From Aquirhabdus parva (GTDB taxonomy: Bacteria; Pseudomonadota; Gammaproteobacteria; Pseudomonadales; Moraxellaceae): a stretch of 64,000 nt of DNA. Numbering within the stretch: position 1 is the first letter of the stretch; the number at the start of each line of letters is the position of its first letter. Below are positions 46,519 through 54,774 of the stretch, in pieces. The stretch lies in contig NZ_CP031222.1 of assembly GCF_003351745.1 (NCBI RefSeq), forward strand, positions 1,222,207-1,286,206. Reading direction: 5' to 3'. The notes beneath the pieces are model-generated. The model was given only the letters and a program-made list of their open reading frames with translations, was not told the origin of the DNA and searched no databases. The position numbers and the translations under genes are program-made.

Positions 46519-46896
46519 GTGCGCTTTATTTTAGTGATTTTATTGGTTGCGGTATTTGGTTATTCATTAACCTTGGTACTATTTAATCAATCAGTTACAC
46601 AGGTTGATTTGCTGTTTGCACAAGTGCCAACCATGAATTTGGGTTTGTTGCTCGTGATTACACTGGGCCTTGGTATCATTGTTGGTTTATTGCTCGGTGT
46701 CTTGGTATTTCGTGTGGTACAAACACGTTGGGAAATTAAGCGTCTTAATAAAGAGCTCGATGTCGTACGTGCGCGCCATATTCAGGCAGCTGCAGCAGCT
46801 GCTGCCGCTACCGCTACCGCAGCTGCTGCATCGGCAGTACCTGCAGCTACACCAGTAAAACACGAAGAAACAAACATTGTACCGCCAATGATGTAA
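46519..46896 (+). CDS. lapA: LapA domain inner membrane protein (lipopolysaccharide assembly protein A)
   Basis: 125 residues from GTG 46519 with CGGAG upstream. Two membrane helices (about 3-20 and 42-66) with the pattern FNQSVTQVDLLFA between them match LapA/YciS. A cytoplasmic coiled coil (VVQTRWEIKRLNKELDVV) follows, and then an Ala-rich tail (about residues 92-116) that is low complexity in both protein and DNA. In E. coli LapA works with LapB in control of lipopolysaccharide synthesis via LpxC. lapB is not adjacent here: pyrF is the next gene. Confidence 0.9.
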   Translation: MRFILVILLVAVFGYSLTLVLFNQSVTQVDLLFAQVPTMNLGLLLVITLGLGIIVGLLLGVLVFRVVQTRWEIKRLNKELDVVRARHIQAAAAAAAATATAAAASAVPAATPVKHEETNIVPPMM

Positions 46897-46922
46897 AGAA
46901 GTTGAGCGGTGGTGTAGATGAT

Positions 46923-46952
46923 AAAAAGTCGAGATTAATTCTCGGCTTTTTT
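46923..46952 (+). terminator. Rho-independent terminator of lapA
   Basis: AAAAAGTCGAGA-loop-TCTCGGCTTTTTT, 12 pairs with one G-T, T-run at the end. Confidence 0.88.
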
Positions 46953-47071
46953 ATGAATAGTATTTGGTGATATTTGCTGCATATCTGCTTTTCTCACTGC
47001 TGCATTTTATTTTATGGCACTGCCGCCGAGCTGAGTTATAATGCGACAAAAGTAAAGAAGAGAATAAAGAC

Positions 47072-47752
47072 GTGAGTTTAATAGTTGCATTGGACACCCA
47101 TTCACTAGATGCTGCACTGGCGATCGCTGATCAGCTTGACCCTACGCTATGTCGAGTCAAAGTGGGTAAGGAGCTCTTTACTTATACTGGCCCTGCTGTG
47201 GTTCAGGCACTACATGCGCGTGGTTTTGAAGTTTTTCTCGATTTGAAATTCCATGATATACCCAACACGACTGCTCACGCTGTTCAAGCTGCCGCAGATT
47301 TGGGTGTGTGGATGGTGAATGTGCATGCCAGTGGCGGTCGTCAGATGATGCAGACTAGTGCGGCACGTTTAAAGCAAGGCGGGTATGCGACGCATCTGAT
47401 TGGGGTCACTGTACTGACTTCCATGTCAGCTGAAGATTTGTTGGATGTAGGGATTACGATTAGTCCTGCAGAGCAGGTCGTGCGTTTGGCCCAGCTTGCC
47501 TATGACAGCGGATTGGGTGGTGTGGTGTGTTCCGCACAGGAAGCGGCACTCTTACGAGCAAAGTTTGGTCCAGAGTTCTTATTGGTGACGCCGGGAATTC
47601 GCCCAGCGGGTAGTAATGCTGATGACCAAAAAAGAATTGTGACGCCTGCTGATGCAATGCGCCAGGGGGTGAGTCATATGGTTGTTGGTCGTCCGATTAC
47701 TCAAGCGGCTTCACCGAAGCAAGCTGTACTTGACATCTTAGCCAGCATCTAA
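47072..47752 (+). CDS. pyrF: Orotidine 5'-phosphate decarboxylase
   Basis: 226 residues starting at GTG 47072. The N-terminal [19 protein letters not shown], the active-site [14 protein letters not shown] (Asp-x-Lys-x-x-Asp) and the phosphate loop TPGIRPAG, then [11 protein letters not shown], are the full signature. It makes UMP, the last step of de novo pyrimidine synthesis. A weak AAGAGAA ribosome-binding site precedes the GTG. The large envelope gene on the other strand is convergent. Confidence 0.96.
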   Translation: MSLIVALDTHSLDAALAIADQLDPTLCRVKVGKELFTYTGPAVVQALHARGFEVFLDLKFHDIPNTTAHAVQAAADLGVWMVNVHASGGRQMMQTSAARLKQGGYATHLIGVTVLTSMSAEDLLDVGITISPAEQVVRLAQLAYDSGLGGVVCSAQEAALLRAKFGPEFLLVTPGIRPAGSNADDQKRIVTPADAMRQGVSHMVVGRPITQAASPKQAVLDILASI

Positions 47753-47809
47753 GTGCTGCGCTTTATCTGGGTTGGATTGAAATCTCAGCTCAGATGAGGC
47801 TTAAGAGGC

Positions 47810-50800
47810 TTATTTCAACACAAAATCAACACGATTCGGTCCACCTTTATCTTTGATGCCGTCACTGGTCAATTTTGGCGCGATTAAGAATATTCGATCA
47901 GATCCGATTTCACCTTTAGTTTGTAAATAGGTGCGAATCGCTTCTGACCGTTGATTGGCTAATGAAACTAAATCATCTTGGCTCACGGCTGTATTGGTCA
48001 CAATAAGCTTTTCCATTTCCGCAGGCGGAAGAGATTTATTCAGACCAATAAAGTTATGAGGCTTTTCAAATTTTGAAGCGCTGTAGACTTTACCCATATA
48101 CTTTTGTTTATCCGCATCGGTAACTGGGTTTTCTAATGAGTCTTCGGCATTCAGTTCTGAATTATCCTTGCGCTTAAGGGATTTAATCTTGCGATTCAAC
48201 AAGTTTTGGCTGATGCCAATACTATCTGTTTTAGGGTCTGCGCGACCGACCAAATCCATTTTAAGTGCGGGGCGATCAATGAGCGCTTTTGCAATCGTAT
48301 CAAGCTTACCCTGAGCTTCTTTGGTCAGCACAGCAGAGCCTGGTGCAAACTCTGCATAGCCTAACTCATCTCCTCCGCCAAATGCTGAACTGATCAAGGC
48401 GAAAGGAGATGTGACGGCTTTGGTGATCAAGTTAATAAAGATACGCACAATGATGCCACCAATAGAAAACTGTGGATCAGAGAGTGTTCCTGAGATTGGC
48501 AAATTAATATTAATTTGGCCATGACGATCTTTAAGCAGTGCAACGGCTAGGAGCACTGGCAGTTTAGTCGCGGTAGGACTTTCTATACGGTCACCAAAGG
48601 TTAATTGGTCGATACGGACATTATTTTGTGCAACGAGCTTATCGTTTTCAATGTGATAGTTCACATCCATCGACAGCTTTCCTTTTTCAATGGCATAACC
48701 TGCATATTTAGCGGCATAGGGCGTTAAGCGGGGGAGCTCGACACCATTTGCACTGGCCTTAATATCTAGAAACATGGGTTTAAAGAGCGGGTTTAATGAA
48801 CCTGATATGGTGACAGGTGCATCGTTGTCGATTTTGCCATTGAGATCGATCGGGGCTGCTTGTGGTTTGTCTGACGAAACGGCGCCAATGCTACCATTCA
48901 TATTGGTGAGGTTTGCGGTGTAATGCGGTTTAACGAAATTGTCCGTGTAATTGATGTTGCCGCGCTTAAGGATGACTTGACCGATTTTAATCACTGGGCT
49001 ATTGGATTTTGGTTCTGTAACAGTTGCAACAGCCACAGCTGGTTTTACTTCGATTTTAGATACATCTGGCTTTGTAGTATCCGCAGGTGTATCTGATGTG
49101 ACTGATTTTGGCGCTGAGCCTGGCGGTGTATTTTTGGCAACGATCACATCCTGCAGATTGAGTTTTGCTGCCTCAGAAAGAATAAGGCGAGCGTAGAAAT
49201 TATCTAGGGTAATCTTAGATAGCGTGACGCTCTGTGCAGTACCGCCGATGTTGGCATTAATACCACTGATATCTAACGTATTCCATTTAAGAAAGCCATC
49301 TGAGGTGACTTTATCAATGGCACGTAGATTATTGACGCGAAAATTACCATTATAAGTCGTATGCAGTTGCTGATGAGCAACGGGTGGTGTCAGTTGAAGC
49401 TTGCCTTTAGCGCTAGCTTGTCCTGCCGCAAGGACGATATTAAGATAATCTGTGAAATAAGGCTGTACCGCAGTGATAGGAAGGTTTTGAGCATCAATTG
49501 CGAGATTCAGTGATTTAAATTGCGCTGCGATCATCCCATCTACTATCAGTTTTCCCGTTTTATTTAATTGTGTTTTTAGGCCGACTTTGAGTGGGGTATC
49601 CAGTTTACTGGAGATATTCTCAACCGTGAGATTGAGTCCATCAGCACGAAGTTGAACAGCAGGTGTGACGGTGTTGTCTGTCAGGCTTACATGGCTATCA
49701 TTGATTGCCAACTGATTAAGGTGGGCAGTCCAGTTGTTTTGAGTTTTCTTAGCGGATGAGTTTGCTTGAGTTGAGGTCGGTCGTTTTGTCTTTGGGGTTG
49801 CTAATATAAATTGCTCAAGATTGATTTTACCCTGTGCATCACGACGAATATCACTTTGGAGACCTTGCAAGCGTACTGCGCTGATATTTGCGGTCTTGGT
49901 TAATGTGTTGACGTTGGTGTTTTCAAGGTTAATTTTTTGTGCACTGATAGTGTTAGTTGGTGTGGAGCGTGAAGTTGCTTTGAGTGCATTGAGCTCTGCT
50001 CTTAATTCTTTGAGTTCCAATTGCCCATTATGAATATCCAGTAATGTATTGAGCGAGAGCTCGCCAGAAACTGATGCAGCAAGTACCCGGTTCATATAGG
50101 GTTGATATAGCGCGAGCGGGAGCGCGGCAATATGTACCTTACCCGATAGATCACCGCTCAATGGGCTTACAGTGCCGGCAAATTGGATATCTTGATTTTG
50201 TGCAGTACCACTGGACAGTATGAAGTTGCTCGGCGGAGCTTCTTTTGCGGAGGATAGCTTGGTTGCCAAGAGTGTAATGTTCTTGAGCTGGGTATTAAAT
50301 ACTGGGGATGCATTTGTGGCATCTTGCCAATTTAAAGTTCCGCCTTGGATGTCCAGTTTTGTCAGGATAATCTTGGGTAAGGACTCTTGAGTATTGGGTG
50401 AGGCTTTAGATTGTATGGGGGATGGCTTAGTTGCTCCTTTGAGCATAGCCCAGTTCAATTGTCCTTGATGATTTAAGCTACTCCACACTTCTGGATTTTT
50501 AATTTCGATTTTATCAATATCAGCATCGCCATTGAGCAGATTCAGCTTATGAAGCTGGGTATTAATGCTCTGAACATAGAGCAGGGGGTTATTTGCTTTG
50601 TCTTTTAGTGCTAGATCATCAAGTTTAATTTTGCCAGACAGTGCCACTTCTGGCTGATTCTTATTTCGAGAGAAGGTGAGATCCAGTTGCGTGGATAATT
50701 TACTGCTTTGAATATTGATAGGTAATGCCACAGGAGAGAAGGCGGCATAACTTGCCAGATCCAGTTGATCAATATCAAAGGCTAATGAAGTTTCTTGATT

Positions 50801-51463
50801 GCCTGAAAAGGGTTTGCTTCGCCCTTTGAGATTAAAAGTGGTTCCATTAATGATCGCGGATAGATGCGGTTGGACAAAAATATCAATCTTGCTGGGAAAG
50901 TTAGAGACATAGGGAAGTCCTACATTGAGTGACTCGATCTTAACTTTTTTGCCCGTGACCTGATCATCAAATTGGATAGCACCGTTTTCGAGTTGGATAT
51001 TCGATACGGAAAAGAGCGTTGTTCCGTTACTCTTAGGTTTTGCGAGAATACGGTCTAAAATATCTGAGAAGTTATAGCGCCCAGATTTTGCTGCACTTGT
51101 GCGCACGATATGTAGCTTGGGCTCAATGAGTTTAGCTTCGCTAAGAACGGGCGCAAGACGATAGATAGATGTCAGTGATGTGCTGAGTTCGAGTTTTTTT
51201 GCTGAAAATGCGGTGGTCACTTTATCGGGTTCGAAAAGTGAGAAGTCTGATGCGGTAAGGGTAAATGTCAGTGGATTGAAGCGAATCTCACCGATAGTCG
51301 CCCGTCTACCGATTTGCGTTTCGATTTGCTGCTCGACGATGTGCTTCGCTAATGGTGGTACAGCAAACCAGCTGATTATCGCTAGCAGGGCTAAAATGAG
51401 TAGCGTGATACTCATCCAACGTAAGATTTTAGGAAGTTTTGATGAGAGATTGAGAGTCTTCAT
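47810..51463 (-). CDS. Very large AsmA/DUF748-type envelope protein with OmpA-like C-terminus
   Basis: 1217 residues from ATG 51463, supported by AAGGA nine bases upstream. One N-terminal membrane helix (about 17-38) anchors a long periplasmic beta-rich repetitive region with DUF748-type repeats (for example QIETQIGRRATIGEIRFNP). Near residue 1035 begins an OmpA-like peptidoglycan-binding domain (AEFAPGSAVLTKEAQGKLDTI, then ALKMDLVGRADP and NQRSEAIRTYLQTKG). AsmA-type proteins are long grooves that carry lipids between the two membranes, which is an attractive but unproven role here. Four runs of low-complexity Thr/Pro linker occur around residues 790-840. No partner gene is adjacent. Confidence 0.85.
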   Translation of the reverse strand: MKTLNLSSKLPKILRWMSITLLILALLAIISWFAVPPLAKHIVEQQIETQIGRRATIGEIRFNPLTFTLTASDFSLFEPDKVTTAFSAKKLELSTSLTSIYRLAPVLSEAKLIEPKLHIVRTSAAKSGRYNFSDILDRILAKPKSNGTTLFSVSNIQLENGAIQFDDQVTGKKVKIESLNVGLPYVSNFPSKIDIFVQPHLSAIINGTTFNLKGRSKPFSGNQETSLAFDIDQLDLASYAAFSPVALPINIQSSKLSTQLDLTFSRNKNQPEVALSGKIKLDDLALKDKANNPLLYVQSINTQLHKLNLLNGDADIDKIEIKNPEVWSSLNHQGQLNWAMLKGATKPSPIQSKASPNTQESLPKIILTKLDIQGGTLNWQDATNASPVFNTQLKNITLLATKLSSAKEAPPSNFILSSGTAQNQDIQFAGTVSPLSGDLSGKVHIAALPLALYQPYMNRVLAASVSGELSLNTLLDIHNGQLELKELRAELNALKATSRSTPTNTISAQKINLENTNVNTLTKTANISAVRLQGLQSDIRRDAQGKINLEQFILATPKTKRPTSTQANSSAKKTQNNWTAHLNQLAINDSHVSLTDNTVTPAVQLRADGLNLTVENISSKLDTPLKVGLKTQLNKTGKLIVDGMIAAQFKSLNLAIDAQNLPITAVQPYFTDYLNIVLAAGQASAKGKLQLTPPVAHQQLHTTYNGNFRVNNLRAIDKVTSDGFLKWNTLDISGINANIGGTAQSVTLSKITLDNFYARLILSEAAKLNLQDVIVAKNTPPGSAPKSVTSDTPADTTKPDVSKIEVKPAVAVATVTEPKSNSPVIKIGQVILKRGNINYTDNFVKPHYTANLTNMNGSIGAVSSDKPQAAPIDLNGKIDNDAPVTISGSLNPLFKPMFLDIKASANGVELPRLTPYAAKYAGYAIEKGKLSMDVNYHIENDKLVAQNNVRIDQLTFGDRIESPTATKLPVLLAVALLKDRHGQININLPISGTLSDPQFSIGGIIVRIFINLITKAVTSPFALISSAFGGGDELGYAEFAPGSAVLTKEAQGKLDTIAKALIDRPALKMDLVGRADPKTDSIGISQNLLNRKIKSLKRKDNSELNAEDSLENPVTDADKQKYMGKVYSASKFEKPHNFIGLNKSLPPAEMEKLIVTNTAVSQDDLVSLANQRSEAIRTYLQTKGEIGSDRIFLIAPKLTSDGIKDKGGPNRVDFVLK

Positions 51464-51662
51464 GCCCTTTTTCCTTATAGACAAAATGTCCAAAGCCCAT
51501 CATATCTACGATGGTTTGCAAAAGATGTGTAGCAGTTCGGATATTATGCTTTAGCGATTGGAAGTTTACTGTAAGTATCTTGAAACAGAAGGACAAATAC
51601 GAGATAGCAAGACGAGCTTAAGTAGGATCTTATAGAGAGGGGATTACTTAATTTTGTACAAT

Positions 51663-51690
51663 AAAAAACGCCCAATTAAGGACGTTTTTT
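51663..51690 (-). terminator. Terminator of rpsT
   Basis: AAAAAACG/CGTTTTTT with an inner CC/GG after one mismatch. On the minus strand it ends in TTTTTT, 20 bases downstream of rpsT. Confidence 0.8.
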
Positions 51691-51709
51691 GATCATTAAA
51701 GGCGAATGC

Positions 51710-51976
51710 TTATTTAGCAAGTGCTTTAATGTGAGCGTTCAAACGGCTCTTATGACGTGCAGCTTTATTCTTGTGAATAATGCCTTTGTCTGCAACGCGG
51801 TCAATAACTGGAACTGCTTGTTTGTAAGCAGCAGTTGCTGAAGCGTATTCACCAGTAGCAATCGCATTGACTACTTTCTTGATGTATGTGCGAACCATTG
51901 AACGTAGGCTTGCATTATGTTGACGTTGTTTAACGTTTTGACGTGCGCGTTTGCGAGCTTGGGCTGAATTTGCCAC
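51710..51976 (-). CDS. rpsT: 30S ribosomal protein S20
   Basis: 88 residues, Lys/Arg/Ala-rich. [20 protein letters not shown] at the start and [16 protein letters not shown] near the end are hallmarks of S20, a primary 16S rRNA binder. A GGAG ribosome-binding site precedes the ATG on the minus strand, and the gene is monocistronic. Confidence 0.97.
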   Translation of the reverse strand: MANSAQARKRARQNVKQRQHNASLRSMVRTYIKKVVNAIATGEYASATAAYKQAVPVIDRVADKGIIHKNKAARHKSRLNAHIKALAK

Positions 51977-52281
51977 TCAAGCGACTCCTTTAGATGTAGG
52001 TAATTGACTTAGACAACATTCAAAACCAGCCATGCCAGAAGTCATGAACCCGCTCAAACGTGCTAATAGATCAAATTAAGGCGCGAATTATGCCGTAGTC
52101 GCATTTTAAAATCAAGCAAAACGCTACCCAAATTCCACGGAATTCTTAGTTTTTACAAAATCGCCTTGATTAGAATCTCATGCAAAACTTGAAAACGGAT
52201 AGGATAGGGCATTCGTTGGGGGAAGTACTCAGTTTTTTTAATATCAATGAACTTAAAAATAGATTAAATACAGGTGATTAT

Positions 52282-53034
52282 ATGGCTATTGTAACACAAG
52301 CTTCGAGAAGTGGGCCTTTAGCAATAGTAATCGGGGCTACGGGGTTGGTCGGGCGTCTTCTAATTCAGCAGTTGTTACAGTCAGGGCATTATCAAACGGT
52401 GTATGCAGTTGTACGCAAGTCTTTTGATTTATCGAGTTATGATTTAGTCAATGCGCAAACTCAACTTGCATGGATTCAGATTCCAGATTTCAACAAGCTC
52501 CATCAAGTGCTTTCGAGTTATGACTTATCTGGTGCTGATGCATTTAGCACGTTGGGATCGACTCAAAAACAAGCAGGAAGTAAAGAGGCTTTTTATCAGA
52601 TAGATCATGATTTTAGTCTTGCTTTTGCCCAAGTGTGTCATCAACAAGGCGCGCGTCATTTATTGCTGGTTTCAGCAATGGGAGCAAATGCCCATTCACT
52701 GGTCTTTTATAACCGGGTTAAAGGCATTCTTGAGGCCGATATTCAAAAAATAGGTTTTGAACATTTTTCTGTGTTTAGGCCTTCTTTATTATTAGGCGCG
52801 CGCGCGCATGAGAAGCGCTGGGCTGAGGATATCGGTCAGAATTTATTTACTTGGGGGCAAAAGCTACTACCCGAGACATTTAGCGTTCGTCCGATTGAAG
52901 CAAATCGCGTTGCAATTGCGATGAGTCAGGTTGCACGTTTGAAGGCCAACGACAACGCTTTAAAACCGTTGGATCACGATATTTGCATTTATTCTAATCA
53001 TGAGATGTTAAAAGCGACATTAAATGCTACTTAA
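52282..53034 (+). CDS. NAD(P)-binding Rossmann-fold protein, HTATIP2-like
   Basis: 250 residues from ATG 52282, where AGGTGA is five bases upstream; the longer frame from 52180 has no such signal. The NAD(P) motif GATGLVGR begins near residue 18. FSTLGSTQKQAGS and YNRVKGILEADIQKIG (with the conserved Tyr-x-x-x-Lys) resemble the HTATIP2/CC3 and atypical SDR proteins. The product may be a reductase or a redox sensor; no substrate can be deduced. rraA follows 51 bp later. Confidence 0.8.
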   Translation: MAIVTQASRSGPLAIVIGATGLVGRLLIQQLLQSGHYQTVYAVVRKSFDLSSYDLVNAQTQLAWIQIPDFNKLHQVLSSYDLSGADAFSTLGSTQKQAGSKEAFYQIDHDFSLAFAQVCHQQGARHLLLVSAMGANAHSLVFYNRVKGILEADIQKIGFEHFSVFRPSLLLGARAHEKRWAEDIGQNLFTWGQKLLPETFSVRPIEANRVAIAMSQVARLKANDNALKPLDHDICIYSNHEMLKATLNAT

Positions 53035-53085
53035 TATGTTTATAATTTAGAAATTGAATTTAAAAATGACCATGGAGTATCGACA

Positions 53086-53598
53086 ATGACTGTTTCTCAA
53101 GCTGTTGATTTTGTGACCTGTGATTTGTTGGATGATCATCCAGATACACAAGTGTGTAGCCCGTCGATAGATGGTAAGTCGTTTCGTAATTTTGGTGGTC
53201 GTAAAGCGTTTGGTGGATTGGTCGTGACCGTCAAGTGCTTTGAAGATAATTCGCGCGTCAAAGAGCTACTTGCAACGGAAGGTGCTGGCAAAGTATTGGT
53301 TGTGGATGGTGGTGCTTCTATGCGCTGCGCGCTGCTTGGTGATTTGATTGGGGAAAGTGCGGTTAAGAATCATTGGGCGGGTGTGATCGTTTATGGTTGC
53401 GTACGTGATGTCGATGCCCTTGCGACTCTTGATTTAGGTGTACAGGCACTCGCCAGCATCCCACAAAAAAGCAATCGTAAAGGACTTGGTGAGACGGATG
53501 TGACCTTGAGTTTTGGCGGTCTTATGATCGAGTCAGGGATGTATGTCTATGCAGATAACAATGGAATTTTGGTGTCTGATGTGGCGTTAATCAGCTAG
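53086..53598 (+). CDS. rraA: Ribonuclease E activity regulator/HMG aldolase-like protein
   Basis: 170 residues. The phrase FGGRKAFGGLVVTVKCFEDN, the catalytic-type glycine loop DGGASMRCALLGD and GVIVYGCVRDVDALATLDLGV match RraA. In E. coli RraA binds RNase E and slows RNA decay, while close relatives are 4-hydroxy-4-methyl-2-oxoglutarate aldolases. The two groups share most residues, so either or both may apply. Start ATG 53086 has TGGAG upstream. Confidence 0.93.
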   Translation: MTVSQAVDFVTCDLLDDHPDTQVCSPSIDGKSFRNFGGRKAFGGLVVTVKCFEDNSRVKELLATEGAGKVLVVDGGASMRCALLGDLIGESAVKNHWAGVIVYGCVRDVDALATLDLGVQALASIPQKSNRKGLGETDVTLSFGGLMIESGMYVYADNNGILVSDVALIS

Positions 53599-53644
53599 TT
53601 ATTATTTGCAATGCTGATTTAAATATTAAAAAATGGAATTCGTT

Positions 53645-54433
53645 ATGATTATGCATCAAATTAAGGTTTTGCAGTCGGTTGTTTCTACATTGCTTGAAGG
53701 GGGACGTGGAGTCAGTGGCACAGCCAATCCGAAACAACCTGCATTGGCGATTCAACTGTACGATAGAGAAGGTTGTCCATTTTGCCGTCGTGTACGCGAA
53801 GTATTGACCATGTTGAACTTGGATTTTGAAGTGTATCCATGTCCTAAAAACGGTACTCGTTTTCGCCCTATAGCGGAACAAATTGGTCAAGAGATAGGCG
53901 GCAGTGTTCAGTTTCCATTGCTGGTTGATGAAAATACGGGTGTGAAGCTACAGGGGTCTCAGGCCATTATTGATTACTTGTTTCAAACCTATGGTAAAAC
54001 TGGGAAAACACCCGCGAAATGGAAAAATCTATCTAAACAGCCTGTCATCGGTACGCTGGTGAGCGGAGCTCGTTTGATGCGGGGGCTGAAAGCTGACTCT
54101 ACTAATGCAACAAAAGCGCCACCCGCACAGATGTTGCAGTTGTGGAGTTTCGAAGCCAGTCCTTACACGCGTCTGGTCCGTGAGCGTTTATGTGAGCTTG
54201 AGTTGCCGTATGCGCTGCATAATGTGGCAAAGGAACGTTGGCAAGATATGGGGCCAGCTGTACTGCGTTTGAAGCCGGGTCCTTATGTTCCGCTTGCAGG
54301 TGGTAAACGTGAACGTGAGATCGTCAATATGCAAGGACGATTACAAGTTCCTTATTTGATTGATCCTAACACAGGTGTTCATCTGTTTGAATCAAAAGAT
54401 ATTATTGACTATTTGAACCATACATATTGTTAA
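53645..54433 (+). CDS. Double thioredoxin-fold GST-like protein
   Basis: 262 residues from ATG 53645; ATG 53633 and 53651 are alternatives, and GGAA at 53636 favours 53645. It has two glutaredoxin/GST N-terminal-type domains in a row. The first (about 45-115) contains a redox-type CPFC motif and the glutathione-site phrase GSQAIIDYLFQ. The second (about 165-255) has ASPYTRLVRERL, with no Cys, and FESKDIIDYLNH. There is no GST helical domain. Proteins of this double-domain type occur in bacteria and plastids. Glutathione-linked thiol exchange by the first domain is likely; the second may only bind. Confidence 0.8.
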   Translation: MIMHQIKVLQSVVSTLLEGGRGVSGTANPKQPALAIQLYDREGCPFCRRVREVLTMLNLDFEVYPCPKNGTRFRPIAEQIGQEIGGSVQFPLLVDENTGVKLQGSQAIIDYLFQTYGKTGKTPAKWKNLSKQPVIGTLVSGARLMRGLKADSTNATKAPPAQMLQLWSFEASPYTRLVRERLCELELPYALHNVAKERWQDMGPAVLRLKPGPYVPLAGGKREREIVNMQGRLQVPYLIDPNTGVHLFESKDIIDYLNHTYC

Positions 54434-54774
54434 TTAGTTCTATAGCCGGCTCTGGTGATGGCAAGCTGGCTCTAGGAGCTAGTGAAAGTTTGTTGAATTT
54501 AATCCACCGGATGTACGGGTTTACCCTTGCACTTCGGCAGCCAGTCACCATAATACACAAAGGTTAAGAATACTGTATGTGTGAATATTAGCGCTTAGAT
54601 TGCTATAACGGATTTAATCATCGTTTTTGTGGTTGTGTCGTTAGCCTGCTTTAATTGAAATAGTTTTGCGTTAAAGTTTTATTGAGTACGCGACAATGTT
54701 TGAGTCGCATCGTTTAGAGTCACTTTTAGTATAAGGTGACTTGTTTAAAATCATTTATTTAGAGTCGATAGTCA
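54434..54774. promoter_or_regulatory. secA leader with two hairpins
   Basis: No recognisable gene and no secM-like arrest peptide is seen. An AGCCGGCT/AGCTGGCT hairpin lies at 54444-54471 and a 9-bp hairpin with one G-T pair at 54718-54741, 33 bases before the secA ATG. secA has no clear Shine-Dalgarno sequence (AGAGTCGATAGTCA precedes the ATG). Confidence 0.4.

Noticed and set aside
54427-54567. 46-codon open frame starting TTG between the GST-like gene and secA
   Set aside because: No ribosome-binding site, it overlaps the end of the GST-like gene, and frames of this length are common by chance.
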